DNA of 38,321 nt from an uncultured Verrucomicrobiota bacterium (GCA_903916195.1 CAIWVP010000206.1:1-38321), one strand, 5' to 3'. Positions 15,344-24,001 are shown, counted from the first letter of the stretch. Made by a program: numbers and translations. The notes: a model not told the origin generated them from the letters alone.

Positions 15344-15967
15344 ATGCTGAACACGGAACATGTCCCCGCCACGGAACCCGGCTCGCGCGCGTTGCTGGTC
15401 GTGCTGCACGGGCTCGGCGATTCGATGGACGGATGGCGCTGGCTGCCGGGCGAGCTGCGGCTGCCGTGGATGAACTACCTGCTGGTCGATGCCCCGGACG
15501 ACTACTACGGCGGCTTCTCCTGGTACGATCTGCAGGGCGACAGCCGGCCGGGCATCGAGCGCAGCCGCAAGGCGCTGACCGCGCTGCTCGACGCGCAGCG
15601 CGCCGCCGGGTTCGCCAGCGACCAGACGGCGTTGCTCGGATTCTCGCAGGGTTGCGTGATGACGCTCGACGTGGGTTTCCGCTATCCGCACCGGCTGGCT
15701 GCGCTCGTCGGCATCAGCGGCTACGTGTGGCAGCCCGACGAGCTCTTGCGGGAGCTCTCGCCGGTCGCGACGTCGCAGCGGGCCCTCTTCACCCATGGCA
15801 CCCGCGACCCGCTGATCCCGCTGCCGCCCGTCCGGGAACAGGTGGCGCAATTGCGGGCGGCCGGTCTCGACCTGACCTGGCTCGAATTTGACAAGGTCCA
15901 CACCGTCGCCGGCGAACCGGAGTTGGCGGTGATCCGCGGTTTCCTGGGCCAAGCGTTCGGGCGGTGA
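15344..15967 (+). CDS. Phospholipase/carboxylesterase-family alpha/beta hydrolase
   Basis: The 207-residue protein fits the small carboxylesterase family. The oxyanion region is VVLHGLGDSMDGW (residues 20-31), the nucleophile Ser101 is in GFSQGC, and the acid Asp155 (THGTRDPLIP) and His186 (KVHTVAGE) complete the triad. There is no signal peptide, so it acts in the cytoplasm on short-chain or lysophospholipid-type esters (family knowledge; substrate not determined). The open frame reaches 15263, but family members begin close to the first strand, so ATG 15344 is chosen. It is divergent from the secreted gene at 13026-15197 and convergent with the gene at 16044. Confidence 0.92.
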   Translation: MLNTEHVPATEPGSRALLVVLHGLGDSMDGWRWLPGELRLPWMNYLLVDAPDDYYGGFSWYDLQGDSRPGIERSRKALTALLDAQRAAGFASDQTALLGFSQGCVMTLDVGFRYPHRLAALVGISGYVWQPDELLRELSPVATSQRALFTHGTRDPLIPLPPVREQVAQLRAAGLDLTWLEFDKVHTVAGEPELAVIRGFLGQAFGR

Positions 15968-15991
15968 CGCCCCGTTCGTGCGTCGCGGATG

Positions 15992-16021
15992 AAAAAAGGC
16001 CGGGGCGATGGCCCCGGCCTT
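15992..16021 (-). terminator. Rho-independent terminator of the 16044-18101 gene
   Basis: On the minus strand a 10-bp stem AGGCCGGGGC/GCCCCGGCCT with a 4-base loop is followed by six T residues (complement of 15992-15997). It lies 23 bases beyond the stop at 16044. It lies between convergent genes; the plus-strand side lacks a T run. Confidence 0.9.
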
Positions 16022-16043
16022 GCTCGATGAGGCCCGCCGCGGA

Positions 16044-18101
16044 TCAGGGTTGTCGGACGCGGAAGTAGCGCTGGACGGCATCCACGCCGAGCTTCGCGGC
16101 GTTGCCGGAGACGCCCGGCACCGCTTGCCAGACCGGTCCGTTGATCGACGGCGACGATTCCAGCACGGCGGTGGTGCCACCGCCGGTCCACGAGAGGCGG
16201 ACGCCGTCGGCTTCACGCGCGACGCTGAGAGCGAGCGGTGCCGACGTCGCGAGCGAGTAGATGCCGAAGTCGTCCACACCCCAGTACCAGCTGTCGGTGC
16301 CCGCGTAGGCGAAGCGGAAGCGCACCGTCTTCTGGTTGTCGGCGCCGGCGATGCGGAAGAGCTCGACGCGTTTCCCTTCCACCGGATCGTCGTCGACGCG
16401 CGCTTGCAGGAACGGCGCGAGGGCGGGGCTGATCGGGGCCGCGATGAAGGCGCCGTAGGACCCGCCGCGGTCGGTGCCGGCGGCATCCGTGAAGCGGGCG
16501 ACGTCGCCGCGCTCGGTGTTGAACGTGGCATCGACGTCGATCGCGCCCGCGTCGTCGCGGACGATGTCGCGGCCGTCGAGGTAGTAGACGACCGGCAGCC
16601 AGTTCTTGCCGGCGTCGACCGAGTACTCGAGGGCGCCGATGGAATCCTGGTTCTGCTCGTAGACGCTGCGGAACGAGACGGCCACGTCGGTCTTGCCGGT
16701 GAGGTCGTGGTCGCCGGTGGTGACGAAGAGGACCTGCGAGGCGGCGCCGTTCTGGTAGCCGGAGTTGCCGAAGAGGAAGCGGCCTTGGGCGAGCGGACCG
16801 AGGACGGCCTTCCCGTTGACCACGTTCCTCGGGTTCGCGCTCAGCACCCGGCGGTAATCGGTATCGGCGCTGTCGGGGTTGCCATAGGTCTTGAACGTGC
16901 CGGTGAAGCGGTCCGCGGCGGCCACGGTCCAGCCCTGGTACGCCGTGGAGCTGAGGTCGCCCAGGTCCGCCACGTCGACGAGCGGCGTGGAGTAGCTCTC
17001 GGCGGTCCAGCCGGCCGGCAGCTTGCCCTCGGGGACGGCATCGAAGGTCTCGAGGTACAGGGGCGCGGGCAGCCGGATGTCCACGTAATCGCCGATGGTG
17101 AAGGTCGCCACGTTGGTGGCCTTCGCGCCGGAATCGTCGGCAAACGTCAACGTGAACTTATGGATCGATCCGGCGGGGAGGACCGCGGCGTCGGAGTAGC
17201 TCACGAGCACGGTGTCCGCCTGGACCACCGTCGAGTGCGGGACCTTGGTGCCATCCAGCGTGAGCGCGATGCTGTTGGTGGCGATGGGCGAGCTGCCGCT
17301 CTGGAGCGTCGCTTTGTACACCGGTGCGGGCGGGGCGTTCGTCGCGCCGTCGACCGGCTCGACCGCGGCCACCTTCGGAGGAGATCCGGCGGAGGCCTTC
17401 ACCGCGAACGACTCGGTGGCGAGCACCGTGTAGCCGTCGTTCTCCAAAAAGATGGCGACCCAATCGCCGGTGGCCGAAAGGCCTTTCAGGAAGGTGACCG
17501 AGCCCGCGGCCGCCGCGACGGCGCCGGTCTGGGTGCCGTCCACATAGAGATAGCCCGTCGAGCCCACCGCACCGGGCGTCTGGCCCTTTTTGTAGAGGCC
17601 GACCCAATCCTTCGGGTTGGCCGGGCCGTTGGTGAAGGTGACGGTGATGGCTTCGCCTGGCGCGTAGGTGCGCTTGGCGGCACGGACGAGCGGCGTTCCG
17701 GCGTCCACGACCTTGAAGCTCGTCTGCGCCAGCGCGGTATAGCCGTCGTTGAGCAGGAAGAACGCGGTCCAATCGCCTGCGAAATTCAGCCCGGCGGGGA
17801 AGCGCACTTTGCCCTCCTTGTAAGGCACCGCACCGGACTGGGTGCCGTCGACATAGCGCCACACCGTCGAGCCGACGCTGCCGGGCACGATGCCGTCGGG
17901 GTAGACGCCGACCCAATCGAGCTTGTTGCCGGGCCCATCGGCGAAGAAGGCGGTGATGGGTTCGCCGATCGCGTAGGCATCATGGTCGGTGATGAGGGAC
18001 GGCGCGGCGTGGACGGATGCGGCGGCCAGCGCCAGGCAACCGCAGAGCGCGGCGAGGCGGGTCCGCCAACGGGACAGGGGACGTGTCGGGTTCAGGTTCA
18101 T
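16044..18101 (-). CDS. Secreted multidomain protein with DWVG-type repeats, Ig-like and C-terminal WTGGG domain
   Basis: The 685-residue product has a signal peptide (WRTRLAALCGCLALAAASVHA). Two consecutive repeats of roughly 95 residues follow: SLITDHDAYAIGEPITAFF...DWVGVYPDG...VWRYVDGTQ and RAAKRTYAPGEAITVTF...DWVGLYKKG...GYLYVDGTQ. Next comes an Ig-like segment (VEPVDGATNAPPAPVYKATL), a jelly-roll region ending WYWGVDDFGIYSL, and a C-terminal LSWTGGGTTAVLESS...VPG...QRYFRVRQP. That last domain recurs at the ends of many verrucomicrobial secreted proteins. No catalytic motif is seen; adhesion or binding is plausible. The frame is open to 18575, but the signal peptide fixes the ATG at 18101. 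Confidence 0.85.
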   Translation of the reverse strand: MNLNPTRPLSRWRTRLAALCGCLALAAASVHAAPSLITDHDAYAIGEPITAFFADGPGNKLDWVGVYPDGIVPGSVGSTVWRYVDGTQSGAVPYKEGKVRFPAGLNFAGDWTAFFLLNDGYTALAQTSFKVVDAGTPLVRAAKRTYAPGEAITVTFTNGPANPKDWVGLYKKGQTPGAVGSTGYLYVDGTQTGAVAAAAGSVTFLKGLSATGDWVAIFLENDGYTVLATESFAVKASAGSPPKVAAVEPVDGATNAPPAPVYKATLQSGSSPIATNSIALTLDGTKVPHSTVVQADTVLVSYSDAAVLPAGSIHKFTLTFADDSGAKATNVATFTIGDYVDIRLPAPLYLETFDAVPEGKLPAGWTAESYSTPLVDVADLGDLSSTAYQGWTVAAADRFTGTFKTYGNPDSADTDYRRVLSANPRNVVNGKAVLGPLAQGRFLFGNSGYQNGAASQVLFVTTGDHDLTGKTDVAVSFRSVYEQNQDSIGALEYSVDAGKNWLPVVYYLDGRDIVRDDAGAIDVDATFNTERGDVARFTDAAGTDRGGSYGAFIAAPISPALAPFLQARVDDDPVEGKRVELFRIAGADNQKTVRFRFAYAGTDSWYWGVDDFGIYSLATSAPLALSVAREADGVRLSWTGGGTTAVLESSPSINGPVWQAVPGVSGNAAKLGVDAVQRYFRVRQP

Positions 18102-18151
18102 GATTCTTTGTCGGGTTCCGGTTCCAGTGAGGTGCGGGACGAGATCGGAGG

Positions 18152-18649
18152 TCACGGCGAGCAGACGACGGGTGTGGTGTCGCCGCTGCCCCAGGAGGTC
18201 CATTCGGTGACGATGCGCTCGCCCTCCGGCGTCGAGAGCGGGACCCATGCGGTGTCCTCGGGCCGCTTCACCAAGCGGTGGACCTGTGCGGCGCCGCGGC
18301 CCATCGCCAAGGCGGTGCGGTGGGAGCGCGCGGTCTCGAACTGCTGCTTCAGCTCCGGCGTGTTGGTCTCTAGATAGGCGATGCGCCAGGTGGACCGCTG
18401 CTGCGGCCGGCCGTTGGTCGAGACCACCACCGCGCGCACGGCGTCCTCGGCCGCGTCGTCGATGCCGCGGGCCGGCGGTATCAGGTCGCGCCGTGCCGGG
18501 AAGAGTTTCTTGGCGCTCTGGTCGTAGAAGAAGGACTGCTCGGAAGGGGTGGCGTCGCTCTGGATGAATCGCCATGTCAGCGCGCCCGAGAGGCCGAGCA
18601 TCGCGACGGCGAAGGCGAGCTTCACCCGGTTGTCGTGGAAGAGATCCAT
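18152..18649 (-). CDS. Membrane-anchored protein of unknown function
   Basis: The 165-residue protein has one N-terminal membrane segment (VKLAFAVAMLGLSGALTWRF) and a hydrophilic C-terminal domain containing QSFFYDQSAKKLFPARRDLIPP, AVRAVVVSTNGRPQQRSTWRIAYLE and WTSWGSGDTTPVVCSP. I recognise no family. It lies 4 bases after the pseudopilin-like gene (18654-19484) in the same direction, so the two are probably co-transcribed and both envelope-located. The downstream secreted gene begins 50 bases beyond its stop. Confidence 0.78.
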   Translation of the reverse strand: MDLFHDNRVKLAFAVAMLGLSGALTWRFIQSDATPSEQSFFYDQSAKKLFPARRDLIPPARGIDDAAEDAVRAVVVSTNGRPQQRSTWRIAYLETNTPELKQQFETARSHRTALAMGRGAAQVHRLVKRPEDTAWVPLSTPEGERIVTEWTSWGSGDTTPVVCSP

Positions 18650-18653
18650 GGCG

Positions 18654-19484
18654 TCAGTGCGGATCGGCCTTGGCAGACCACCAGCACTCGTTGGTGTCGC
18701 AGGGGATCCGGCCGGCGTCGAGCAGTCGGCCGCTGCCGTCGGCGAAGCAGTAGTTCGACCGGCCTTGATGGCGCGTGGCGCCTTTGTCGCGCTGGGCGAC
18801 GCGGTTGAAGCCGGCGGTGTTGGCGCTGCCGAGCTCCTTCCAGATCCACCAGCGGTCGCGCGGATAGGCGGCGTTCACGTCGCTGTGGCCGTCGCCGAAC
18901 AGGATGAGCTGGGACGGCCGCTCGACGGCGGGCCAGCGGCACAGGTTGTTCTCGTAGCCCGCGGGCCGGCCGAACGGTGGCGGCGCGCCGCCGGCCACCC
19001 AATGCACGTCCACCGCCCCGATACCGCTCGGCACGTCGATCTCCGCGTCGATGAACTGCCCGAGCAGCGCCTTGTTGCCGTTGCCCTTCTTCATCCCGGC
19101 CGGCCGGCCCGAGGCGTACACCTCCTCCTTCTCCGCCGGACAATCGTAGGCGCCCGGTGTCTTCCCCACGTAGCGGAAGAGGTACGCCCGCCACGAGGTC
19201 TCGCCGCCGGGGATCGTGGACTGGATCGGCGGCAGCCATTCGAGGTTGTCGCCGGAGTAGAGGTGCGTGGCGATGGCCAGCTGCTTCACGTTGTTGAGGC
19301 AGTAGGTCGACACCGCGCGTCCCTTCGCCTTGCTCAAGGCCGGCAGAAGCATCGACGCCAACACGGCGATGATGGCGATCACGACCAACAGCTCGATCAA
19401 CGTGAAGGCGGCCACGTCGGAGGAAGTCGGGCATGCCGCTCGCGGAAAAACAGGTCTGCGGTGGGCTGGGCTGGGTAGTCGCAT
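18654..19484 (-). CDS. Pseudopilin-like protein (prepilin N-terminal motif, DUF1559-like)
   Basis: The 276-residue protein contains [19 protein letters not shown] about 30 residues from the start, then [25 protein letters not shown], the signature of Verrucomicrobia/Planctomycetes pseudopilins. The C-terminal part has [17 protein letters not shown], the H-x9-DG-type motif. The prepilin peptidase should cleave before Phe of FTLIE. The N-terminal leader is long, which is common in this family; ATG 19484 is preferred over the longer frame at 19574. The soluble domain (residues 60-276) is Trp- and Gly-rich. It heads an operon with the 18152-18649 gene. Confidence 0.88.
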   Translation of the reverse strand: MRLPSPAHRRPVFPRAACPTSSDVAAFTLIELLVVIAIIAVLASMLLPALSKAKGRAVSTYCLNNVKQLAIATHLYSGDNLEWLPPIQSTIPGGETSWRAYLFRYVGKTPGAYDCPAEKEEVYASGRPAGMKKGNGNKALLGQFIDAEIDVPSGIGAVDVHWVAGGAPPPFGRPAGYENNLCRWPAVERPSQLILFGDGHSDVNAAYPRDRWWIWKELGSANTAGFNRVAQRDKGATRHQGRSNYCFADGSGRLLDAGRIPCDTNECWWSAKADPH

Positions 19485-19588
19485 CGGAGCTTCGACGGCT
19501 CGGATGATATCGGAGGAACGTCGCCGGGATCGTGTCGTTCGCGGGACGATACGATCACAGGATCGGATAGCCACGGTGACGGATCGGT

Positions 19589-19657
19589 GAAATCAGAGCC
19601 TATGAGGACGGTGTCTATCTGGACGCTTGCGGCCACCGGATCAAGCGTCTTCACTGA
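19589..19657 (+). other. Short orphan coding-like fragment in the divergent intergenic gap
   Basis: This frame reads [22 protein letters not shown] and then a stop. It has a stop three codons upstream and no start codon. A related fragment occurs at 31457-31558 (YQSVQDGPYLDLSCHRV). The shared Y..V.DG.YLD..CHR pattern suggests that both are remnants of one small gene or repeat. The surrounding gap 19485-19675 has nothing else recognisable. Confidence 0.3.
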
Positions 19658-19675
19658 CTTATACCCTCTTCGACC

Positions 19676-20878
19676 ATGAAGCTTTCCCGACTTCTTCTGT
19701 CCGCCTCGGCGCGGTCCACCGCGGCCTTGGTCGTCTATGTCGTTGCGGCGGGTGCCGTCGGCGCGCAGACCGATGATTTCAACGACGGCAACGACGCCGG
19801 CTGGTCGCGTTATTCACCCTTGGGCTTCGTGGGTGCGGGAGCGACCTACACCTATCCTGGCGGCGCCTACCGCGTGACCGCTCCCGCCAGCCCGGACCCA
19901 GCGGTCGTCGGTCCGCAGCGCGCCGGCAGCGTGCGTCCGGAGAAGACCTACACGCGCCTGCAGGTCGCGACCGATGTCACCGGGTGGGATGACACGATCA
20001 ACCAGTCCTTCGGCATCATCGCACGCGTCGGCACCCTCGGCTTGGGGACCACCCGCGCCTACACCTACAACTACAACACCCGGTCCGGATACCACCAGAT
20101 CACCTTGGTCCAGAACGAAGGCGCCGCCGGGCAGGTCGACGAATCGCCGTTCCGCGTGGATCCGGCCCAGCATTACCGGATGGTCTTCACCATGGTCGGC
20201 GCGAACCTGCTGGGGCAGATGTTCTCGGCCACGAACTCCGCCGTGCCGATCCATTCGGTCCTCGGCGCCGACACCAATTACGCGTCGGGCACGGCCGGCC
20301 TCTTCGCGTTCGCGCTCGACCCGAGCGGTCCGGTCGACGCGCGTTTCGACAACTACGCCGCCGCGGTGCCGGGCAAGGTCCGCGCGACGATGCTCGACGC
20401 GGTCCCGGCGGTCGGTGAACGCCCGGACCAACCCATCGACACGGTGAAGGTCCGCGTGGCCTCGATCGAGACGACGTTCGATCCGGCATCGATCCGGCTG
20501 GAGATCGATGGCAAGGCCGCGGACTTCGACATGCTCGACGGCAACGGCTACCTGCTGCTGGTCCATAGCCCGGGTTCGCCGCTCGATCCCGCGGCACCCC
20601 ACACCGCCACACTGGTCTTCCGTGACGAGGACGGCGAGCAGACCTTCTCGTGGTCCTTCGGCGCGGCCGCGACCGCCGCGGTCCCGGTGCTCCTTTCGGC
20701 CGGCGGACTCGGCGAGAACTTCCTGCCGGTCGCCGGTGCCGTCTCCGATACCGGAGCCCTCACGGTCCGCGTGCCGGTCCAGGACTCGCGGCGCTTCTTC
20801 CGCGTGAGCGATGCCAAGCTCAGGAAGGTCGTGTCCACCTCGCGGGTCGGCGGCGACGTGCTGATCACCTTCGAGTGA
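19676..20878 (+). CDS. Secreted protein with jelly-roll (LamG-like) domain
   Basis: The 400-residue product begins with a signal peptide (ALVVYVVAAGAVGAQ) and then DDFNDGNDAGWSRYSPLG, the start typical of secreted concanavalin-like domains in Verrucomicrobia. Strand-rich sequence continues to about residue 225 (AGLFAFALDPSGPVDARFDNYAA). An Ig-like domain follows (PIDTVKVRVASIETTFDPASIRLEIDGK), and the end has the RRFFRVSDA motif related to the FYR-type C-termini of this phylum. There is no catalytic signature. It is divergent from the pseudopilin operon. Surface or periplasmic carbohydrate binding is an inference only. Confidence 0.82.
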   Translation: MKLSRLLLSASARSTAALVVYVVAAGAVGAQTDDFNDGNDAGWSRYSPLGFVGAGATYTYPGGAYRVTAPASPDPAVVGPQRAGSVRPEKTYTRLQVATDVTGWDDTINQSFGIIARVGTLGLGTTRAYTYNYNTRSGYHQITLVQNEGAAGQVDESPFRVDPAQHYRMVFTMVGANLLGQMFSATNSAVPIHSVLGADTNYASGTAGLFAFALDPSGPVDARFDNYAAAVPGKVRATMLDAVPAVGERPDQPIDTVKVRVASIETTFDPASIRLEIDGKAADFDMLDGNGYLLLVHSPGSPLDPAAPHTATLVFRDEDGEQTFSWSFGAAATAAVPVLLSAGGLGENFLPVAGAVSDTGALTVRVPVQDSRRFFRVSDAKLRKVVSTSRVGGDVLITFE

Positions 20879-20959
20879 CCGGCCGGCGGTCGGTCGGCAG
20901 ATCTCGGATTGAGCCTCCGGCTCCGGGCGGGAATCCTCGGCGGCCGTGACTTGTCGGCC

Positions 20960-22222
20960 ATGACCCATCCTGTCCCAGCACTCTCGTCCGCGGACCCGCT
21001 GTCCGGGCTCATCGCGTCCCGCCGGCCCGGCTGGACGTTGCCGCAGCCGTTCTTCACCGACCCTGCGATCCACCGCGCCGACCTCGACCGCGTCTGGCGC
21101 ACCGGATGGCTGTTCGCCTGCCATTCCTGCGAGCTCCGCGGGCCGGGCGATTACCAACTCGTCGAGGTCGACACCGATTCGGTCATCGTCGTCCGCGGCG
21201 AGGACGGATCGCTCCGCGCGCTGCACAACGTCTGCCGCCACCGAGGTTCGGCGATCTGCGACGAACCCCGCGGCCACGTCTCCAAGCTGGTCTGTCCCTA
21301 TCATCAGTGGGCCTACGGGCTGGATGGACGCCTGCTGGCCTGGCGCGGCATGCAGCCCGAGCTCAAGAAGGAGGATTTCTCGCTGCGGAGCGTCCATCTG
21401 CGTGAGGTCGGAGGATTGGTCTTCATCCATCTCGCGGCCGATCCATCGCCGTTCGACGGCGCCGAGGCGTGCCTCGCGCCGTTGCTCCGGCCGCAAGGAC
21501 TGCTCCGCGCCAAGGTCGCCAAGTCGGTGGATTATCTCGTGAAGGCCGACTGGAAGATCGTCTGGGAGAACAACCGCGAGTGCTACCACTGCGACGCCGG
21601 GCATCCCCAGTACATCCGCGCGAACTTCGACCACTACAACAGCGGCGACACCCCGCCGCTCGTCCGCACGCAGATGGAGGCCGCGGTCGCGCGCGGCGAG
21701 GCGAAGTGGGCCGCGGACGGTCTCGCGCCCACGCACCGCGAGACCGGGATGACCCGGTTCCCCGACGCCGGGCGCGGCATCTGGTACAGCGGCAACCGCA
21801 CGCCGCTCGTCGAAGGCTGGGTCAGCGAATCGATGGACGGCCGACAGGTCGCGCCGCTGATGGGCGACTATCGCGAGGCCGACGTCGGCACGCTCCGCAT
21901 GCGCGCGCTGCCGAATTTCTGGAACCACTCCAGCTGCGACCACGCCGTCACCACCCGCCTGTTGCCGGCCGGCCCGCAGCGCACCGCCATCCGCGTCTGG
22001 TGGCTCGTGCACGAGGACGCGGTCGAAGGCCGCGACTACGAGCTCGCGCAGCTCATGCCCTTCTGGCAGCTCACCAGCGACCAGGATTGGGTCATCTGCG
22101 AGCGCCAGCAGCGCGGCATCAATTCCAGCGCCTACGAGCCCGGCCCCTACTCGACCTCCAAGGAATACAATGTCGAGGGGTTCGTCCGGTGGTATCTGGA
22201 GAGGATGAAGCACAACGCCTGA
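20960..22222 (+). CDS. Rieske-type ring-hydroxylating/N-demethylating oxygenase, large subunit
   Basis: The 420-residue protein has a Rieske [2Fe-2S] site, CRHRG (Cys92, His94) and CPYHQW (Cys112, His115). The mononuclear iron site NNRECYHCDAGH (His210, His215) lies where expected; the third ligand is probably an Asp in TSDQDWVICERQQRG. The architecture and the GHPQYIRAN segment resemble glycine-betaine or carnitine/stachydrine monooxygenase large subunits (GbcA-like). The downstream DAO-family flavoprotein supports an N-methylated amine substrate. No ferredoxin reductase gene (gbcB-like) is in the window. The start ATG 20960 is preferred to the open frame at 20909. Substrate assignment is inference. 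Confidence 0.88.
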   Translation: MTHPVPALSSADPLSGLIASRRPGWTLPQPFFTDPAIHRADLDRVWRTGWLFACHSCELRGPGDYQLVEVDTDSVIVVRGEDGSLRALHNVCRHRGSAICDEPRGHVSKLVCPYHQWAYGLDGRLLAWRGMQPELKKEDFSLRSVHLREVGGLVFIHLAADPSPFDGAEACLAPLLRPQGLLRAKVAKSVDYLVKADWKIVWENNRECYHCDAGHPQYIRANFDHYNSGDTPPLVRTQMEAAVARGEAKWAADGLAPTHRETGMTRFPDAGRGIWYSGNRTPLVEGWVSESMDGRQVAPLMGDYREADVGTLRMRALPNFWNHSSCDHAVTTRLLPAGPQRTAIRVWWLVHEDAVEGRDYELAQLMPFWQLTSDQDWVICERQQRGINSSAYEPGPYSTSKEYNVEGFVRWYLERMKHNA

Positions 22223-22236
22223 CCCACGACATCGTC

Positions 22237-22350
22237 ATGCTGAAGCCAACCATCCAGATACCCTCCCGGACTGCCGGCCGCTCGCGCGCGTCGCTGCCCA
22301 AGCAGCCCGGCTCGACCGCCGTGTCGTCCCACTTGAATGAGATCCCATGA
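22237..22350 (+). CDS. Possible 37-codon leader or linker ORF between the Rieske and flavoprotein genes
   Basis: An ATG 14 bases after the Rieske stop opens a frame (MLKPTIQIPSRTAGRSRAS... ending HLNEIP) whose stop overlaps the next start as ATGA (22347-22350). This stop-start arrangement suggests translation could be relayed through it. The peptide resembles nothing I know, and chance is quite possible. Confidence 0.25.
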   Translation: MLKPTIQIPSRTAGRSRASLPKQPGSTAVSSHLNEIP

Positions 22351-23567
22351 ACCCGCTTCCTGATTCCGAGTTCGTCATCGTGGGCGGCGGCGCCGTCGGC
22401 GTCGGCTGCGCCTACGCCCTCGCCAAGGCCGGCAAGACCGACGTGCTGGTGATCGAGCGCGCGGACGACGTCGGCGCGGTCACCACCTCGCAGGGCGCTG
22501 GTCTGTGCGGACAGGTACGCGATTCTCCCGAGCGCATCCGGTTGGCCATGCATTCCGTCGCGATCTTCCGCGAGTTGCAGGCGAGCGAGGTGAAACCCGA
22601 TTGGCACGAGGTCGGTTCGCTCCGCATCGCGCTCGGCGAGAAGCGCGCCGAGGAGTTCCGTCGCCTCAAAGCCGCCGCCGATGCCGCCGGACTCGAGACC
22701 GAGCTGATCGACCGTCCGGAAGCGCGGCGCCGTTTCCCGCAGATGGAGTTCTCCGGTGTGAGCTCCGTGCTCTGGTGCCCGAGCGACGGCCACATGACGC
22801 CACGTGCCGTCGCCGCCTCCTATCGCCACAACGCCGCCCGGCTCGGCGTGAAGTTCGCCACCGCCACCGCGCTCGAAGGCATCGTGCTCAAGGACGGCCG
22901 CGTCGCCGGCGTGGAGACGAGCCGCGGCCGCGTCGGCTGCCGCTACCTGGTGGACTCCGCCGGCGCCAACGCCTACCACATCGCCCGGCTCGCCGGGTTG
23001 GAGCTGCCCATCTTCCCGGTCCGCCACGAGTACTATGTCACCGTGCCGATGGACGGCCTCACGCCCGACCTGCCGTGCTTCCGTGTGCCGGAACTGACCT
23101 TGTACGGGCGCGTCCGCGACGGCGGCCTCCTGCTCGGCGGTTGGGAACCCAAGTCGGTCCACGCCGACCCGCGCAGCTACGCCGCCGACAACGAGCCGCC
23201 GCCGGTCGTGACCGATTGGCCGGTGCTCGATGGGTTCGAGGCCAGCTTCGCCTCGCTCTTTCCCTCGGCCCGTGCCGCGCAGAAAAGCTGGGTGGGCAAG
23301 GGTTGGCCGACCTTCACGCCGGACGGACGCTTCATCATCGGCGAGAGCGCGCGCGTGCCCGGTTTCGTGATGGCCGGCGGCTGCAACGCCCACGGCATCT
23401 CCGGCTCCGGCGGCATCGGCAAGCTGCTCGTCGAGTCGCTGACCGATGCGGATCCCAGCGACTACGTGCGCAGCCTCAGCCCGGACCGCTTCACCGAGAA
23501 GAGCTGGGACCGGGACGAAGCCCGCCGCCAAGCGGCGCACGTCTACGAGACCTACTACGGCGTGTGA
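22347..23567 (+). CDS. FAD-dependent oxidoreductase, DAO/sarcosine-dehydrogenase-like family
   Basis: The 406-residue protein begins with the dinucleotide fold EFVIVGGGAVGVGCAYALAKAG (GxGxxG at residues 13-18). It has DAO-family landmarks: VIERADDVGAVTTSQGAGL, PSDGHMTPRAVAASYRHNAARLGV, VDSAGANAYHIARLAG, and the C-terminal FIIGESARVPGFVMAGGCNAHGISGSGGIGKLL flavin-binding segment. Such enzymes oxidise secondary or tertiary amines (sarcosine, dimethylglycine, other N-methyl amino acids). With the Rieske oxygenase just upstream it forms a likely two-step N-demethylation route. The actual substrate is not shown by the sequence. A terminator-like hairpin follows at 23692. Confidence 0.9.
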   Translation: MNPLPDSEFVIVGGGAVGVGCAYALAKAGKTDVLVIERADDVGAVTTSQGAGLCGQVRDSPERIRLAMHSVAIFRELQASEVKPDWHEVGSLRIALGEKRAEEFRRLKAAADAAGLETELIDRPEARRRFPQMEFSGVSSVLWCPSDGHMTPRAVAASYRHNAARLGVKFATATALEGIVLKDGRVAGVETSRGRVGCRYLVDSAGANAYHIARLAGLELPIFPVRHEYYVTVPMDGLTPDLPCFRVPELTLYGRVRDGGLLLGGWEPKSVHADPRSYAADNEPPPVVTDWPVLDGFEASFASLFPSARAAQKSWVGKGWPTFTPDGRFIIGESARVPGFVMAGGCNAHGISGSGGIGKLLVESLTDADPSDYVRSLSPDRFTEKSWDRDEARRQAAHVYETYYGV

Positions 23568-23666
23568 CCACGGACGATCGGGATGCGCCGCCGGTCGGCG
23601 ATGATCGGCTTCGAACTTGGAGCGTTCGTGAGGGCAGGCCGGAACCGCAAGGCAGCGGCACGCTGA

Positions 23667-23683
23667 TCAGATCGAAGATCTGA
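23667..23683. other. Perfect 7-bp hairpin downstream of the flavoprotein gene
   Basis: TCAGATC and GATCTGA flank a GAA loop. There is no T run, so it is not a terminator by itself; it precedes the terminator-like structure at 23692 and may protect the transcript end. Confidence 0.5.
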
Positions 23684-23691
23684 AGATCGCC

Positions 23692-23735
23692 CCGGCGGGT
23701 CTGGAGGTGTCCCCTCGGGCTCGCCGGTTTTCTGT
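23692..23735 (+). terminator. Probable terminator of the Rieske-flavoprotein operon
   Basis: CCGGCG (23692-23697) pairs with CGCCGG (23722-23727), with extra internal G/C pairing, followed by TTTTCTGTTT. It lies 125 bases past the stop codon. The rest of 23568-23817 has no gene. Confidence 0.55.
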
Positions 23736-23783
23736 TTCTGGGAGCGGCCGGTCGTCGGTCCTCGATCGACGGACCCTGGGAAA

Positions 23784-23805
23784 GTTTGCCGAGCCGCTCG
23801 CAAAC
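23784..23805 (-). terminator. Probable terminator of tRNA-Val
   Basis: On the minus strand GTTTGC...GCAAAC (6 bp plus a bulged GAG/CTC extension) is followed by TTTCCC, 13 bases after the tRNA CCA end. The short T run makes this a moderate candidate. Confidence 0.45.
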
Positions 23806-23817
23806 CTGGGTCTTGGG

Positions 23818-23893
23818 TGGTGGGCGGTGAGGGATTCGAACCCCCGACCAACTGCGTGTAAAGCAGCTGCGCTAACCGCTGCGCCAACCGCCC
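23818..23893 (-). tRNA. tRNA-Val (anticodon TAC), CCA encoded
   Basis: The minus strand folds as a complete cloverleaf. The acceptor stem is GGGCGGT/ACCGCCC, the D stem GCGC/GCGC, and the anticodon stem GCTGC/GCAGT with loop TTTACAC (anticodon TAC, reading GUA Val codons). The variable region is TGGTC and the T arm is GGGGG-TTCGAAT-CCCTC. The discriminator A at 23821 is followed by an encoded CCA (23820-23818). Total length is 76 bases. Confidence 0.97.
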
Positions 23894-24001
23894 ATCCCGG
23901 GACCGGAAGGCCATATCTCTAGCGGTGAAGACCGCGCGTGGCGACTCCATTTTCCTCCGCGGCCGGATGGTGATGGAGGCGCGGAGGAACTCCAGGCCCT
24001 A

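Noticed and set aside
16008-18377. 789-codon plus-strand frame and similar long antisense frames (for example 19814-22213 minus)
   Set aside because: Same shadow effect; no start context, no domain, and overlap with well-supported genes.
23946-23995. CCTCCGCG...CGCGGAGG hairpin downstream of hprK as a terminator
   Set aside because: On the minus strand the stem is followed by A residues, not T residues, so it does not look like a Rho-independent terminator.
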